A DNA stretch of 64,000 nt from an uncultured Rhodopila sp. (GCA_903932145.1 CAIZFE010000065.1:62001-126000), one strand, 5' to 3'. Counted from the stretch's first letter, positions 49,522 to 59,250 are shown. Translations and numbers: made by a program. The notes: generated by a model from the sequence alone, not told the origin.

Positions 49522-50004
49522 TTGACCGACTTCATCCTCGCCCGCGTGCTGCATGTCCTCGCCGTCATCCTTTGGATCGGCGGCGTCGCCATGGTCACGA
49601 CAGTTCTCCTGCCTGCCATCAGGCGAGGCACTCCGGCCGAACACCGACTCCAGGCGTTCCATGTGCTGGAATCGAGCTTCGCCCGACAGTCCCGCATCAC
49701 CACGGCCCTGACCGGATCGACCGGGCTCTACATGGTTTGGCGGTTGGATGCCTGGGACCGCTTTCGGTCGGCGGGCTTCTGGTGGATGCACGCGATGGTG
49801 CTGACCTGGCTGATCTTCACCCTGATGCTGTTCGTCATTGAGCCGCTGTTCCTGGAACGATTGCTCGGCCGCCGCGCCGCGGTCGCGCCGGAAGCAACCT
49901 ACCGCCTCATCGAATGGCTGCACCGCGCCCTGCTCGGTTTAAGCCTGCTGGCCGTCGCCGGGGCCGTGGCCGGCAGCCTTGGGGCAAACTTGTTCGACTG
50001 GTGA
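49522..50004 (+). CDS. Small integral membrane protein, CopD/DUF2269-like
   Basis: 160-residue protein with four hydrophobic helices: ARVLHVLAVILWIGGVAMVT, TGSTGLYMVW, WWMHAMVLTWLIFTLMLFV, LGLSLLAVAGAVAG. The histidines in the first and third helices recall heme-binding CopD-type proteins. The only suitable start I see is TTG at 49522. Its stop and the metB stop are convergent and 1 base apart. Function is unknown. Confidence 0.65.
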   Translation: MTDFILARVLHVLAVILWIGGVAMVTTVLLPAIRRGTPAEHRLQAFHVLESSFARQSRITTALTGSTGLYMVWRLDAWDRFRSAGFWWMHAMVLTWLIFTLMLFVIEPLFLERLLGRRAAVAPEATYRLIEWLHRALLGLSLLAVAGAVAGSLGANLFDW

Positions 50005-50005
50005 C

Positions 50006-51160
50006 CTATACTGCCTCCAGCGCGCGGGCGAGATCGCCCAGCAAATCCGCCTCATTCTCCAACCCGACCGACAACCGCAGCAAACTGTCGCTGATCCCGG
50101 CTGCGTGCCTTGCCTCCGGGCTCATGCTCGCATGCGTCATCGTGCATGGATGAGCAACCAGGCTTTCGATGCCGCCGAGGGATTCGGCCAGGGTGAAGAT
50201 CTCCACCGCCTCGACGAACCGGCGGACGGCGTCGAGGCCCCCGGCGATCTCGAAGCTCAGCATCGCCCCGAAACCGTTCTGTTGCGCCTTGGCGATCGCG
50301 TGGCCGGGGTGCGAGGGCAAGCCCGGATAATACACGGCCAACACCGCCGGATGGGCCGAGAGAAACGCCGCGACCGCCGCCGCTGTCCGCTCCTGCCGCT
50401 CCACCCGGGCGAACAGGGTGCGTATACCGCGCAGCGTCATATACGAATCGAACGGTGCGCCGGTGACGCCCGTGGTGTTCGCCCAGTCCGTCAATTCCTT
50501 AACGTCTGTGGGGTCTGCCGCGACCACCACACCGCCGATCACATCGGAATGGCCGTTGAGGAACTTCGTCGTCGAATGAATAACGAAGTCCGCGCCGAGC
50601 TTGATCGGCTGCTGGAGGGCCGGCGACAGGAAGGTGTTATCGACAATCACCTTCGCCCCGGCCGCCTTCGCCTGTTCCGATACCAAACGGATATCGACGA
50701 TCCGCATCAGCGGATTACTCGGTGTCTCGATCAGAACGAGTTTCGGAGACCGCGCCAGCGCGAGTTCCAAAGCGGCGGCATCGGCAAAGTCGATGAACAC
50801 GACATCGAACTGCCGCCTGGCCTGCCGAGCGGTCAGCAACCGCCATGTTCCGGCATAGCAATCATGCGGGGCGACGATCAGGTCACCGGGTTCCAGGCAC
50901 ACGAGTGTCAGATCGATGGCTGCCGTGCCGGAGGCCACGATGACCGCGCCGGCACCGGCTTCCAACTGGGCGATCGTGTCTGCCAACAGGTCACGCGTCG
51001 GGTTGCCCGCTCTGGTGTAATCGTAGGCGCGCGGCCGGTTGAAGCCATCGAACGTGAAGGTGGTGGAGAGATAAAGCGGTGGCGCAACGGCCCCGAAGGC
51101 GCTGTCTTTACCAATACCGTTCGCGGCCGCGATGGTTTGCGGCGCCCTGTTTCGTAACAT
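50006..51160 (-). CDS. metB: Cystathionine gamma-synthase (Cys/Met metabolism PLP enzyme)
   Basis: 384-residue PLP-dependent enzyme of transsulfuration. The PLP lysine is in VIHSTTKFLNGHSDV, with AYDYTRAGNPTRDLL and the C-terminal SLGGIESLVAHPCTMTHA block. These support gamma-synthase (O-acyl-homoserine plus cysteine to cystathionine), though gamma-lyase or O-acetylhomoserine sulfhydrylase cannot be excluded. The ATG at 51160 follows a TTG; upstream AGGGA serves either. It is divergent from the PhyH gene. Confidence 0.9.
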   Translation of the reverse strand: MLRNRAPQTIAAANGIGKDSAFGAVAPPLYLSTTFTFDGFNRPRAYDYTRAGNPTRDLLADTIAQLEAGAGAVIVASGTAAIDLTLVCLEPGDLIVAPHDCYAGTWRLLTARQARRQFDVVFIDFADAAALELALARSPKLVLIETPSNPLMRIVDIRLVSEQAKAAGAKVIVDNTFLSPALQQPIKLGADFVIHSTTKFLNGHSDVIGGVVVAADPTDVKELTDWANTTGVTGAPFDSYMTLRGIRTLFARVERQERTAAAVAAFLSAHPAVLAVYYPGLPSHPGHAIAKAQQNGFGAMLSFEIAGGLDAVRRFVEAVEIFTLAESLGGIESLVAHPCTMTHASMSPEARHAAGISDSLLRLSVGLENEADLLGDLARALEAV

Positions 51161-51296
51161 CAACCCATGTCCCTGCTGGCGAGGGCGGCGTTATAGCCTG
51201 CCGCACACCGGCTGTCCCGGTTCGATTGTTCGACGGCCCGCTGTTGGACATGGCGCTGTTTTCAACCAGACTGCGCCGGCATCAACGAGACACGTC

Positions 51297-52193
51297 ATGA
51301 CCCCAAGCGACATTCTGTCCCACCCCGCCCGCGTTCTGACCGAAGAACAGCGCCGCCGGTATTTCGAAACCGGCTACCTCGCAGCCGACGGCCTGATTCC
51401 CGAGGCCTGGCTAAACCGCCTGCGGGAATTATCCGCCGCGTTCCTGGAAGAAAGCCGTTCCGTCACGAAATCGAACGAGGCGTTCGACATCGGTCCGCGC
51501 CACACCGCAACCCAACCGCATGTCCGCCGCCTGCGCGCCCTGGTGGACCGTCACCCGGATTTTTGGCGCTTCGCCAGCGAGTCCGTCCTGGCCGACATTG
51601 CAGCCGACCTCGTCGGACCGGACGTCAAATTCCACAGCAGTAAACTGAACTACAAATGGCCGGGTTCCGGCGAAATCGTGCAATGGCACCAGGACATTCC
51701 CGCTTGGCCGCACACCAACTACAGCCCCGTTACCCTCGGTGTTTACCTCGACGACGTGCCGGCCGAACAAGGCCCGCTGACCTGTGTGCCTGGCTCGCAA
51801 AACGGCCCGATCTTCGTGCATCGCGATGAGGCCGGAGCCTGGACCGGTTCCGTCCGCGAAAACGACCTCGCAACGGCTGGTTTGGACCGGGCCGAGGACC
51901 TGACCGGGCGCGCCGGCGCCGTGGTGGCGATCAACTGCCGCACCCTGCATGCCTCCCGCGCCAACGCGACCGATCGGGTGCGTCCGGTCGCGCTGTTTGT
52001 TTACAGTTCAGCCGACGCGTTCGCGTGGATGACTCCGCCGACCCCGACCTCTCACACCGGAGACATCGTGCGCGGTCAGCCCGCCGCGTTCGCGCATCTG
52101 GATCCCACCCCCTGCCCCGTGCCGCCTGATTGGGCGCGGCAGGGTTACGGTTCGATCTTCACGTCGCAAAAGGCGGCCGATTACGACCTGTGA
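51297..52193 (+). CDS. Phytanoyl-CoA dioxygenase (PhyH) family protein
   Basis: 298-residue Fe(II)/2-oxoglutarate-dependent oxygenase. The iron ligands are visible as H-x-D in QWHQDIPAW and a distal His in CRTLHASRANATD, with the 2-oxoglutarate arginine in DRVRPVALFVY. Substrates of this family range from phytanoyl-CoA to small amino-acid derivatives. The start at 51297 lies 136 bases from divergent metB. The convergent amidohydrolase ends 2 bases after it, without a known link. Confidence 0.87.
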   Translation: MTPSDILSHPARVLTEEQRRRYFETGYLAADGLIPEAWLNRLRELSAAFLEESRSVTKSNEAFDIGPRHTATQPHVRRLRALVDRHPDFWRFASESVLADIAADLVGPDVKFHSSKLNYKWPGSGEIVQWHQDIPAWPHTNYSPVTLGVYLDDVPAEQGPLTCVPGSQNGPIFVHRDEAGAWTGSVRENDLATAGLDRAEDLTGRAGAVVAINCRTLHASRANATDRVRPVALFVYSSADAFAWMTPPTPTSHTGDIVRGQPAAFAHLDPTPCPVPPDWARQGYGSIFTSQKAADYDL

Positions 52194-52195
52194 CG

Positions 52196-53269
52196 TCAGG
52201 CGATCGTCGGCATCAGCGCGACCGCGTTATCCCGTCCGATCGCCTGTTGCTGCTGGGCCGTCAGACCGAAATCCGCCAGCCCCTTGGACGTGGCATCCGG
52301 CTGAGCGGCCGGAAAATCCGATCCGTATAAGATATGTTCGGTCGGCATCAGACGGGTCAGCGACGCCATGGTGAACTCGTTGAACGCCTGAGCGGTATCG
52401 AAATACAGTTTCCGTAGCGACGCGACGCAGCCATCCTGCGACATCGCCTGGATATCGGGACGGCTGTTGAACAGGCGTTCAAACCGAGCGACCAGATACG
52501 GCACCGTGCCGCCGCCGTGCGAGAAAATGAAGCGGATATCCGGGTATCGCCCCAGCGTCCCGCTGAACATCAAACTGGCGATGGTGCGAGACGTTTCGCT
52601 GTTATACTCGACCACCTGATCCGGTACGCCGGGCAACAGATTGCTGCAACAGGCCGATCCGAGGGGATGCACGAACACCACGGCGCGGCGGCGATTGAGG
52701 TCCGCCATCAACGGGGTAAACGCCGGGTCTCCCAGGTACTTCCCGGCATAGCTTGTCATCACGCCGACGCCATGGGCTTTCAACACGTCCAATCCGTAGG
52801 CGACTTCCTTCAACGCCATATCGACATCGGGCAACGGCACCGTCGTGAACATGCCGAAACGGCCGGGATGATCGGCCATCAACCGCGCCTGGTATTCGTT
52901 ACACTCGCGGGCGAGGCCGGCGGCGGCGTCGAAGTCGCCGAACCAGACGCCGGGATCGCTGGTGGACACGACCGCCCTGGCGACTCCGCCCTTGTCCATC
53001 GCATCGAGCGATTTCTCGACGGTCCATTCCTCGTTGAACGTCTGGTGCGTGCGGCGCCCCTTCATCATCGCGAGCAGCGCGGGCGAGGTGTAGTGATGAT
53101 GCACGTCAATCCGGAACGGCGCGACCTGCGCCCGGGCGGGCGCGATCCGCGCGGCGGCGCCCAACGCGACCGCGCCCGCCAGCAATCCGCGCCGGCTGAG
53201 GCGCACGGACGATCCGCATTCGCACGGGCCCGGAGCATGGCCGGACGTGAGCGCATCGCATTGGAACAT
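52196..53269 (-). CDS. Tat-exported amidohydrolase (ACMSD-like metal-dependent hydrolase)
   Basis: 357-residue protein of the amidohydrolase_2 family that includes aminocarboxymuconate-semialdehyde decarboxylase. A twin-arginine signal (SRRGLLAGAVALGAAARI) lies at residues 24-45. The metal site shows IDVHHHYTSP (HxH), VFVHPLG, FIFSHGGG and YGSDFPAAQP. The ATG at 53269 has GGGGGAA upstream. Twin-arginine export of an ACMSD-like enzyme suggests an extracytoplasmic hydrolase or decarboxylase. It is divergent from an MFS gene, which may carry its substrate or product. Confidence 0.87.
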   Translation of the reverse strand: MFQCDALTSGHAPGPCECGSSVRLSRRGLLAGAVALGAAARIAPARAQVAPFRIDVHHHYTSPALLAMMKGRRTHQTFNEEWTVEKSLDAMDKGGVARAVVSTSDPGVWFGDFDAAAGLARECNEYQARLMADHPGRFGMFTTVPLPDVDMALKEVAYGLDVLKAHGVGVMTSYAGKYLGDPAFTPLMADLNRRRAVVFVHPLGSACCSNLLPGVPDQVVEYNSETSRTIASLMFSGTLGRYPDIRFIFSHGGGTVPYLVARFERLFNSRPDIQAMSQDGCVASLRKLYFDTAQAFNEFTMASLTRLMPTEHILYGSDFPAAQPDATSKGLADFGLTAQQQQAIGRDNAVALMPTIA

Positions 53270-53426
53270 GGCAGATTCCCCCGGTCTGAATGGTAGCGCA
53301 ACGTGCCCATAGAAGCGGCGGATCGTCAACGATAGCGGCCGAAATATCGGCTGAATGGCACGATCCAACACGGACGGCGTCGCCGAACCCGTGACAGGCG
53401 GCGCGGCGCTTGGTAAAGCCTGCTCC

Positions 53427-54668
53427 ATGGAAACGAGCACACAGATAAAACCGCGCCTTGAACGCGCGATGAAGAGAAATCTCTTTCTGCTGACCTGTTG
53501 TCAGGCGATCGGACAGTCGGCGAATACGATGATGTTCACCGCGACCGCGCTGTCGGTGGTGACCTTCTTCCCGGACCATGATCTGGCAACATTGCCGGTG
53601 ACGATGCAGCATCTTGGCGTCATGCTGTGGGTGTTCCCGGCCGCGATGCTGATGCAGCGTCAGGGCCGGCGGTTCGGTTTCCGCGTCGGTTCGGTGTTCG
53701 GCATGGTGGGCGGCGCGACCTGCGGCACCGGCTTGTATCTGGCGAACTTCCCGCTGATGTGCCTCGGCGGCGTGATCCTGGGCTATGCCGTGGCGAGCCT
53801 GCAGATGTATCGATTCGCGGCGGTGGAGTTGGTGCCGGCCGGCTATCGGGCCAGGGCGATCTCTTGGGTGACGGCGGGCGGCGTGGTGGCGGGCATCATC
53901 GGGCCGGCGATCGTGCATTGGTCTTACGACAAGATGCTGCCGATCTATGTCGCCACCTATGCCTGCATGATCGGCGTCCACATCGTCGTCTTTACGATCA
54001 TGTCGTTCATCCACTTCCCGCCGATGCAGGAACCGGCCGCAACGGCGACGACCGCGATCGTCGTGCCGCCGCGCCCGCTGTGGGAAATCGCCTCGCAGCC
54101 GCGTTACGCCGCCGCCGTCATCGCCGCGATGATCGCGTTCGGCACGATGTCGTTCCTGATGAGCGCGTCCCCGCTGGCGATCGTCGGCTGTGGCTTGCCG
54201 CATACCGAGGCGCATTGGGTCATCTTCATGCATGTCATGGGCATGTTCGTGCCGTCGTTCTTCACCGGCAATCTGATCACCCGGTTCGGCGTGCTGAACG
54301 TGATGTTCTGCGGCGCGGCGGTCTTGCTGGCGGGCGTCACGGTCGCCCTGATGGGCATTGACCCGTGGAATTTCCGTATTGCCCTGAGCCTGAACGGGCT
54401 CGGCTGGAACTTCCTGTTCGTGGGCGCGACGACGCTGGTGACAACCTGCTACCGGCCGTCCGAACGCGGCAAGGCGCAGGCGCTGAACGACTTCCTGGTG
54501 TTTGGCACCACCGCGACCGCCAGCTTCCTGGCGGGGTTCCTACAGGAACGCATGGGCTGGTTCCCGCTGAACCGAGCCTCGATCGGGCTGATATTGGTGG
54601 CGGTGCTGGCGGTGGTGTGGCTGCGGTTGCAGCAACGGCAAGAGGCTCGGGCGGTGCAACCGGCGTAG
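53427..54668 (+). CDS. MFS transporter
   Basis: 413-residue membrane protein with 12 predicted helices. The first helix (NLFLLTCCQAIGQSANTMMF) and loop-2 motif (MQRQGRRFGFRVGS, like motif A) are typical, with a related motif before helix 8 (TGNLITRFG). The substrate is unknown. The ATG at 53427 is chosen; the frame is open 24 codons further upstream. Divergent from the Tat-exported amidohydrolase (158-base gap). Confidence 0.88.
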   Translation: METSTQIKPRLERAMKRNLFLLTCCQAIGQSANTMMFTATALSVVTFFPDHDLATLPVTMQHLGVMLWVFPAAMLMQRQGRRFGFRVGSVFGMVGGATCGTGLYLANFPLMCLGGVILGYAVASLQMYRFAAVELVPAGYRARAISWVTAGGVVAGIIGPAIVHWSYDKMLPIYVATYACMIGVHIVVFTIMSFIHFPPMQEPAATATTAIVVPPRPLWEIASQPRYAAAVIAAMIAFGTMSFLMSASPLAIVGCGLPHTEAHWVIFMHVMGMFVPSFFTGNLITRFGVLNVMFCGAAVLLAGVTVALMGIDPWNFRIALSLNGLGWNFLFVGATTLVTTCYRPSERGKAQALNDFLVFGTTATASFLAGFLQERMGWFPLNRASIGLILVAVLAVVWLRLQQRQEARAVQPA

Positions 54669-54811
54669 GAACGCAGTGGGTTAAGCGGTTACCGCCGTTA
54701 AGCCGGGATAACGACGTATGAGATTGCTCGGACGGTGAGCTGGGCGTTTCGGTAGTGGGACGATCCTTCTTGTGATATAAGCAGCCTGACAAATTCCGAA
54801 AAGACCCAGGC

Positions 54812-57496
54812 ATGGCTGAAGAAATATTAATCGAATGGGCTAACAAGCAACCGGACTGGGCGCGCGATGCGCTTCGACGGCACACAAGCCCCGAGGTTTT
54901 GTCGCTATCCGAGACCGACAAGGTCGAAATCCGTGAACGTGTCCGACACTATTCTGGTCTTTCTACTGAACCTGCACCCGTTTGCGCGCCCCTTTCGGCG
55001 GGCCACCTTGCCGACGCGGTTGGCGACCCCAATCGCCACGCAATTCTGTGTTCCCTTGGACCCGTCGAAAACCTCAACCGCCTCGCGCCCAATCAGCAAC
55101 TCAGATTTGCCTTGCATGGCCTGACCCTCGTCTATGGCGATAATGGCAGCGGCAAGAGCGGTTATGTCCGCATCGCCACCAAATTATGTCGCAGCCTCAC
55201 TTCTGCCGACTTGCTAGGCAACGTATTCGAGGCGGGAGCGAAACCCCCGGCCTCGGTGAAGGTTCGTTATCGCCTCGCCGGCGACGAGCAGGTCACAGAA
55301 GCGACCTGGACAAATGGAACCCAGGCTCCGACAGACCTTTCCAACATTTCGGTCTTCGATTCCCACAACGCTCGCCTTTACGTGGACCAGGAGAACCGCA
55401 TTAGCTACCTGCCGAAAGACATCGCGCTATTGCAACGCCACGGCGAGTTTTGCGGTGAGATGGAAACGGCATTTCGAGCGGAAATGGCGACTATTGAAAA
55501 ACGAATTAAGGTCCCGCTTCCAACCGGTTATGGGCAAGGAGGCAACATTGCCAAACTGCTTGCTCGCCTTGACTCCAAATCAAAGCAAACGCTTCCCGGC
55601 ACCGCCGAAATTAAGGAAGCGGCTGCGTGGACGGATACGGACACCGCCGAATTTCATCAGTTTGAAAACCTGCTCGCCCACGACCCCGCCGTGCTCGCAG
55701 CCCGGTGCCGACGAACCAAGGCGGTACTTGAGGCCGCAGCGCGGTCGATCATTGCTGTCGAAGCAGGCTTATCCGCCGAAACGGGCTCGAGGCTTGAAGC
55801 CTTGCGAACACAAGAAAAGGTCAGGCTGGAAGCGGCGTCGCTCCTTGCTTCGGACCAATTTTCAGGAGAACCGCTTGCGGATGTCGGTCTTTCCGCGTGG
55901 CGTCAAATGTACGACTATGCCAGGGCATACGCGACGAGCATCCATGTGGGCTCAGATCGATTGCCCGAAAGCGAAGGGGATCGCTGCGTCCTCTGCCAGG
56001 AGCTCTTGCACGAGGAAGGCGCTGCGCGTGTCCGTTCCTTCAACGACTTTGTCACCAGCGAAGCGACCAAAGCCGCCGACGCCGCGCGGCTATCGCGCGA
56101 GGAAGCAACCAACGCTGTCCGCGCGCTGACGCTGCTGCCACGAATCCAAGCCACCCAGGGACTGGCGGAATATGCCGGAATGGACGACGCACGAAAAGTC
56201 TGGTCTCAGAACATCGTCGATTACTACGCGACGGCAATGGCCCGCCGCGACGCTTTGGTGGCGGCGGTCACGCTCGAGGAATTCGCCGCGGTTCCACAGC
56301 TGGTCTTGAACCCGCTTGCGAACATTACTGCTGACATCGCTGCACTCAATGCCGAGGCGAAAGCTTTCGAGCTCGCGGCCAAAGGGGACACCAACCGAGC
56401 CGTCGAACGCGCCAAACTCGCGGCACTGCGGGATCGAAAGAAACTTTCCGACGATCTGTCTACAGTATTAGCCCGACGCGATGACCTCGAACTTGTCGCC
56501 AAGCTAAAGACTTGCTGCACAACGGTTGAGCGGGGGCACATTTCGCGACAGATTACGACCCTTCGCCGGAGTCTCGTGATGCAAGACCTCGAACGGCGCG
56601 TCCTCGACGAAATCAAGGCATTCGATCTTACCCACATTCCCTTTCAGGTCAGCGACCGCAGCAAGGATGGTCAGAGTTACTTCGGAGTGGCGCTGCAAGC
56701 TCCTGCGGCCGTCGCGAACAACAAGGTATTGAGCGAGGGCGAACAACGTGCGCTCGCGCTTGCGTGTTTCCTTGGCGAGATTGCGAGCGACACCGCGAGA
56801 CATGGGCTGATTATCGATGATCCCGTATCGTCGCTCGACCATATGCGAATTCGCCGCGTCGCGATCAGGCTAGCCGCGGAAGCCAAGGCCGGACGACAGG
56901 TCATAATTTTCACACATAATATCCTATTCTTTAACGAGGTTATGGACGCAGCGAGCCGGGCTACGCCGCCGATCCCTGTCCATCAGAATTTCATCCATTC
57001 ATCGAGGGCAGAGGGCTTCGGGATGATCTCGGAGAGTGAACCGTGGGTCATGCTTCCCGTCACCCAGCGGATTGAACGACTGCGCGAGCGGCTCAAGGAA
57101 TTCGCGGTTGTTGCCGACTTTAACACAGAGGAATGGCGTGCGAAGGCAAAGGATTTCTACTCTGATCTGCGCGAAACCTGGGAGCGCCTTGTCGAAGAGG
57201 TGCTTTTGGGTAAGGTTGTCGAACGTTTCAATACGGATGTCCGCACCCAAAGCCTCAAAGGCGTCGTGGTCGAAGACCCAGATTATAAGACTGTCTTTTG
57301 GGCCATGAAGAAGGCTTCGGAGCGGTCGGGCCACGACATGGCAATGGGCAAGGCCGCACCAGTATCCACACCGGCCGACATAAAAGTCGATCTGGACGAG
57401 ATCGATGCCTTTCGGACGGCTGTCGTCAAACGTAAGAAAGGAACAGCAGTTCGGCGCGGGCTTTTGGAGCAGCCACCATCTGCGGAGGTGGCGTAG
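54812..57496 (+). CDS. RloC-like AAA_13 zinc-hook ABC ATPase, candidate anticodon nuclease
   Basis: 894-residue SMC/Rad50-like ATPase. Walker A is YGDNGSGKSG (109-117). A long helical middle contains the zinc-hook-like CVLC near residue 393. The ABC signature LSEGEQRALAL stands near 640, Walker B LIIDDPVSSLD near 665, and a H-loop THN near 700. The C-terminal domain has R787-x3-E791 (LRETWERLVEE) and H841 (SGHDMA), a layout matching the Arg-Glu-His triad of RloC/PrrC anticodon nucleases. RloC acts on tRNA when phage attacks or DNA is damaged. It precedes an Mrr gene by 106 bases. AT-rich runs near 56900-56940 are visible. Confidence 0.78.
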   Translation: MAEEILIEWANKQPDWARDALRRHTSPEVLSLSETDKVEIRERVRHYSGLSTEPAPVCAPLSAGHLADAVGDPNRHAILCSLGPVENLNRLAPNQQLRFALHGLTLVYGDNGSGKSGYVRIATKLCRSLTSADLLGNVFEAGAKPPASVKVRYRLAGDEQVTEATWTNGTQAPTDLSNISVFDSHNARLYVDQENRISYLPKDIALLQRHGEFCGEMETAFRAEMATIEKRIKVPLPTGYGQGGNIAKLLARLDSKSKQTLPGTAEIKEAAAWTDTDTAEFHQFENLLAHDPAVLAARCRRTKAVLEAAARSIIAVEAGLSAETGSRLEALRTQEKVRLEAASLLASDQFSGEPLADVGLSAWRQMYDYARAYATSIHVGSDRLPESEGDRCVLCQELLHEEGAARVRSFNDFVTSEATKAADAARLSREEATNAVRALTLLPRIQATQGLAEYAGMDDARKVWSQNIVDYYATAMARRDALVAAVTLEEFAAVPQLVLNPLANITADIAALNAEAKAFELAAKGDTNRAVERAKLAALRDRKKLSDDLSTVLARRDDLELVAKLKTCCTTVERGHISRQITTLRRSLVMQDLERRVLDEIKAFDLTHIPFQVSDRSKDGQSYFGVALQAPAAVANNKVLSEGEQRALALACFLGEIASDTARHGLIIDDPVSSLDHMRIRRVAIRLAAEAKAGRQVIIFTHNILFFNEVMDAASRATPPIPVHQNFIHSSRAEGFGMISESEPWVMLPVTQRIERLRERLKEFAVVADFNTEEWRAKAKDFYSDLRETWERLVEEVLLGKVVERFNTDVRTQSLKGVVVEDPDYKTVFWAMKKASERSGHDMAMGKAAPVSTPADIKVDLDEIDAFRTAVVKRKKGTAVRRGLLEQPPSAEVA

Positions 57497-57602
57497 GAAA
57501 TCGTCTTTCAATACGATATCGTTCGGAATAAGTCACAACCAATTCGACCCGATACCGCAAAGACTGCTTTGCCCAACGACTGGCACCATGTAGCTTTGAT
57601 GT

Positions 57603-58520
57603 ATGGCAGTTCCCGATTATCAATCCCTCATGCTTCCCGTCCTCCTGGCGTCCACCATCGGGGAGGTCCGCATCGGCGATGCCGTCGATCGTCTGGCCGA
57701 TCAGCTCAATCTTACTCCGGCGGATCGAGCCCAACTCTTGCCCTCCGGAAAACAGACCCTGCTCGGAAACCGGATTCATTGGGCCAAGACGTATCTGACC
57801 AAGGCCGGTCTGCTGGAAAGCACGCGGCGGGGGCATTTCAGGATCACCGAGCGGGGGCAGCAGGTGGTTGCCTCGCATCCCTCACACATCGACAATGAAT
57901 TTCTCAATCAGTTCGCCGAATTCCGGCAGTTCACCAAGAAGTCGGCCAATGACGCCTCACAGGACGCCCCTCTGATTGAGCCGCCGCTGGTCAGCCGCGC
58001 GGAGACGCCCGACGAAGTCATGCGGGCGGCTCACAAGCAGGTCGAGATAGCGCTTGGGCAGGATTTGCTCGATCGCATTCGCTCGGCGCCGCCCGCGTTC
58101 TTCGAGCGTCTCATCGTCAATTTGCTCCTCGGAATGGGCTATGGCGGCTCCGCCGCCGACGCGGGCCGAGCGATTGGTCGCAGCGGCGACGACGGTGTGG
58201 ACGGGGTGATCGATCAGGACGCACTCGGGCTCGATCGCGTTTATATTCAAGCGAAACGGTATGCGGCGGGCAACAGCATCGGCGCCGGGGCGATCCGGGA
58301 TTTCTTTGGCAGCCTCGACCGTCACAAAGCAACGAAGGGGCTGTTTGTGACGACCTCAACCTTCTCACCCTCGGCGAAGGAGACCACGGCATTCCTCAGC
58401 AAGAGGATTGTCCTGATCGACGGGGAAAACCTCGCCAAGCTGATGATCCGGTATAATGTCGGCTGCCGGATTGAGGAGGTGCTTCACATCAAGAAGGTCG
58501 ATGAGGACTTCTTCGAGTAG
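57603..58520 (+). CDS. Mrr-type restriction endonuclease
   Basis: 305-residue type IV-like restriction enzyme. The N-terminal Mrr_N winged-helix part (about 1-95) has the family features (LASTIGEVRIGDAVDRLADQ, RIHWAKTYLTKAGLLES, FRITERG). The catalytic Mrr_cat domain (about 160-285) starts with FFERLIVNLLLGMGYGG and has DDGVDGVI and the QAKRY signature, which supply the PD-(D/E)XK residues. Mrr cuts modified DNA. The next gene is a small antitoxin-like protein. It lies on the same strand as the RloC-like gene, and together they look like a defence unit. Confidence 0.9.
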   Translation: MAVPDYQSLMLPVLLASTIGEVRIGDAVDRLADQLNLTPADRAQLLPSGKQTLLGNRIHWAKTYLTKAGLLESTRRGHFRITERGQQVVASHPSHIDNEFLNQFAEFRQFTKKSANDASQDAPLIEPPLVSRAETPDEVMRAAHKQVEIALGQDLLDRIRSAPPAFFERLIVNLLLGMGYGGSAADAGRAIGRSGDDGVDGVIDQDALGLDRVYIQAKRYAAGNSIGAGAIRDFFGSLDRHKATKGLFVTTSTFSPSAKETTAFLSKRIVLIDGENLAKLMIRYNVGCRIEEVLHIKKVDEDFFE

Positions 58521-58730
58521 GGGTCTTTGCCCGGGTCTTGGTCGTCACGGTATCGGCGGGCGTGGCGCGAGGCTGACGCCGGCAACGGCTCAAAATTCAT
58601 GCCGAGGCACCGGCGTCGGATCAAGCGGTTCTTTTTTCGCCGCCTGTTAACCCTTTATCAACTTTTGCTCGGCATACTCCACGGCATCGAGGTAAAACTG
58701 GCACGGACCGCCGCAGGGAAAGGACCGGAG

Positions 58731-58922
58731 ATGGCAGCAGGTAAGATGATCCAGGTCGCCGTGGATTGTGAGACGCTCAAACTTGCCATGGCGCTAACCG
58801 GACTCTCGGACCCGACCGAACTGGTCGAATTCGCTTTGGGTCTCCTGACGGCGCCGGATCCTTCCGCGGATTTTGCCAGACAATCGCGCGGTAGCCTGCC
58901 TGGCTTCGATCTCGACGTCTGA
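58731..58922 (+). CDS. VapB-like antitoxin, no adjacent PIN toxin
   Basis: 63-residue protein. The pattern IQVAVDCETLKLAMALTGLS followed by DPTELVEFALGLL is the VapB-like DNA-binding domain (beta strand, helix, tlt-v-AL). The C-terminus (RQSRGSLPGFDLDV) recalls VapB toxin-binding tails. The ATG at 58731 has AGGA 6 bases upstream. A VapC (PIN) toxin does not follow; the next gene is an unknown 84-residue protein. Orphan antitoxin or regulatory remnant is possible. Confidence 0.65.
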   Translation: MAAGKMIQVAVDCETLKLAMALTGLSDPTELVEFALGLLTAPDPSADFARQSRGSLPGFDLDV

Positions 58923-58995
58923 TCTGCAAGAGGGTGCCTAGCATACCCATGCGGTGCCGGTGCGACGATAGTGGACCCCGAAAGGACAGATTGGC

Positions 58996-59250
58996 ATGAC
59001 CCCTGACCGATTCACGATTGCATATCAGGCCAGTGTCCAGGCCTCGTTTTTGACGGAAGCGGACAAAGCCGCCCTGTCCGAGCTGTTCGCGGGTGATCCG
59101 GTCAATCGACCGGATGTGACCAAAGCCACGGACGATGGACGCTTTGTCTCGCGGATTGGCAACAAGCTTGTGCTTTGGCACAAGGCTGGCGATGAGCGGC
59201 CGGAGATCCTGTCTATCATCGATCGCTCCTTCTGGCCGGCGGCTGAATGA
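58996..59250 (+). CDS. Unknown 84-residue protein coupled to the Shedu gene
   Basis: 84 residues with an AAAGGA site 9 bases upstream. The end LVLWHKAGDERPEILSIIDRSFW faintly recalls RelE/ParE-type folds, but I cannot place it. Its TGA overlaps the ATG of the Shedu-like gene (ATGA), so the two are translated together. It is therefore a plausible partner of the Shedu protein or a regulator for it. Confidence 0.6.
   Translation: MTPDRFTIAYQASVQASFLTEADKAALSELFAGDPVNRPDVTKATDDGRFVSRIGNKLVLWHKAGDERPEILSIIDRSFWPAAE

Noticed and set aside
51161-51296. SAM-II-type riboswitch upstream of metB
   Set aside because: I looked for the pseudoknot-type pattern in this 136-base gap and could not find it; a covariance search would be needed to say more.
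54812-57496. SMC/MukB-type condensin (Wadjet) assignment for the large ATPase
   Set aside because: No Jet partner genes are adjacent and the CVLC hook with a C-terminal R-E-H pattern fits RloC better.
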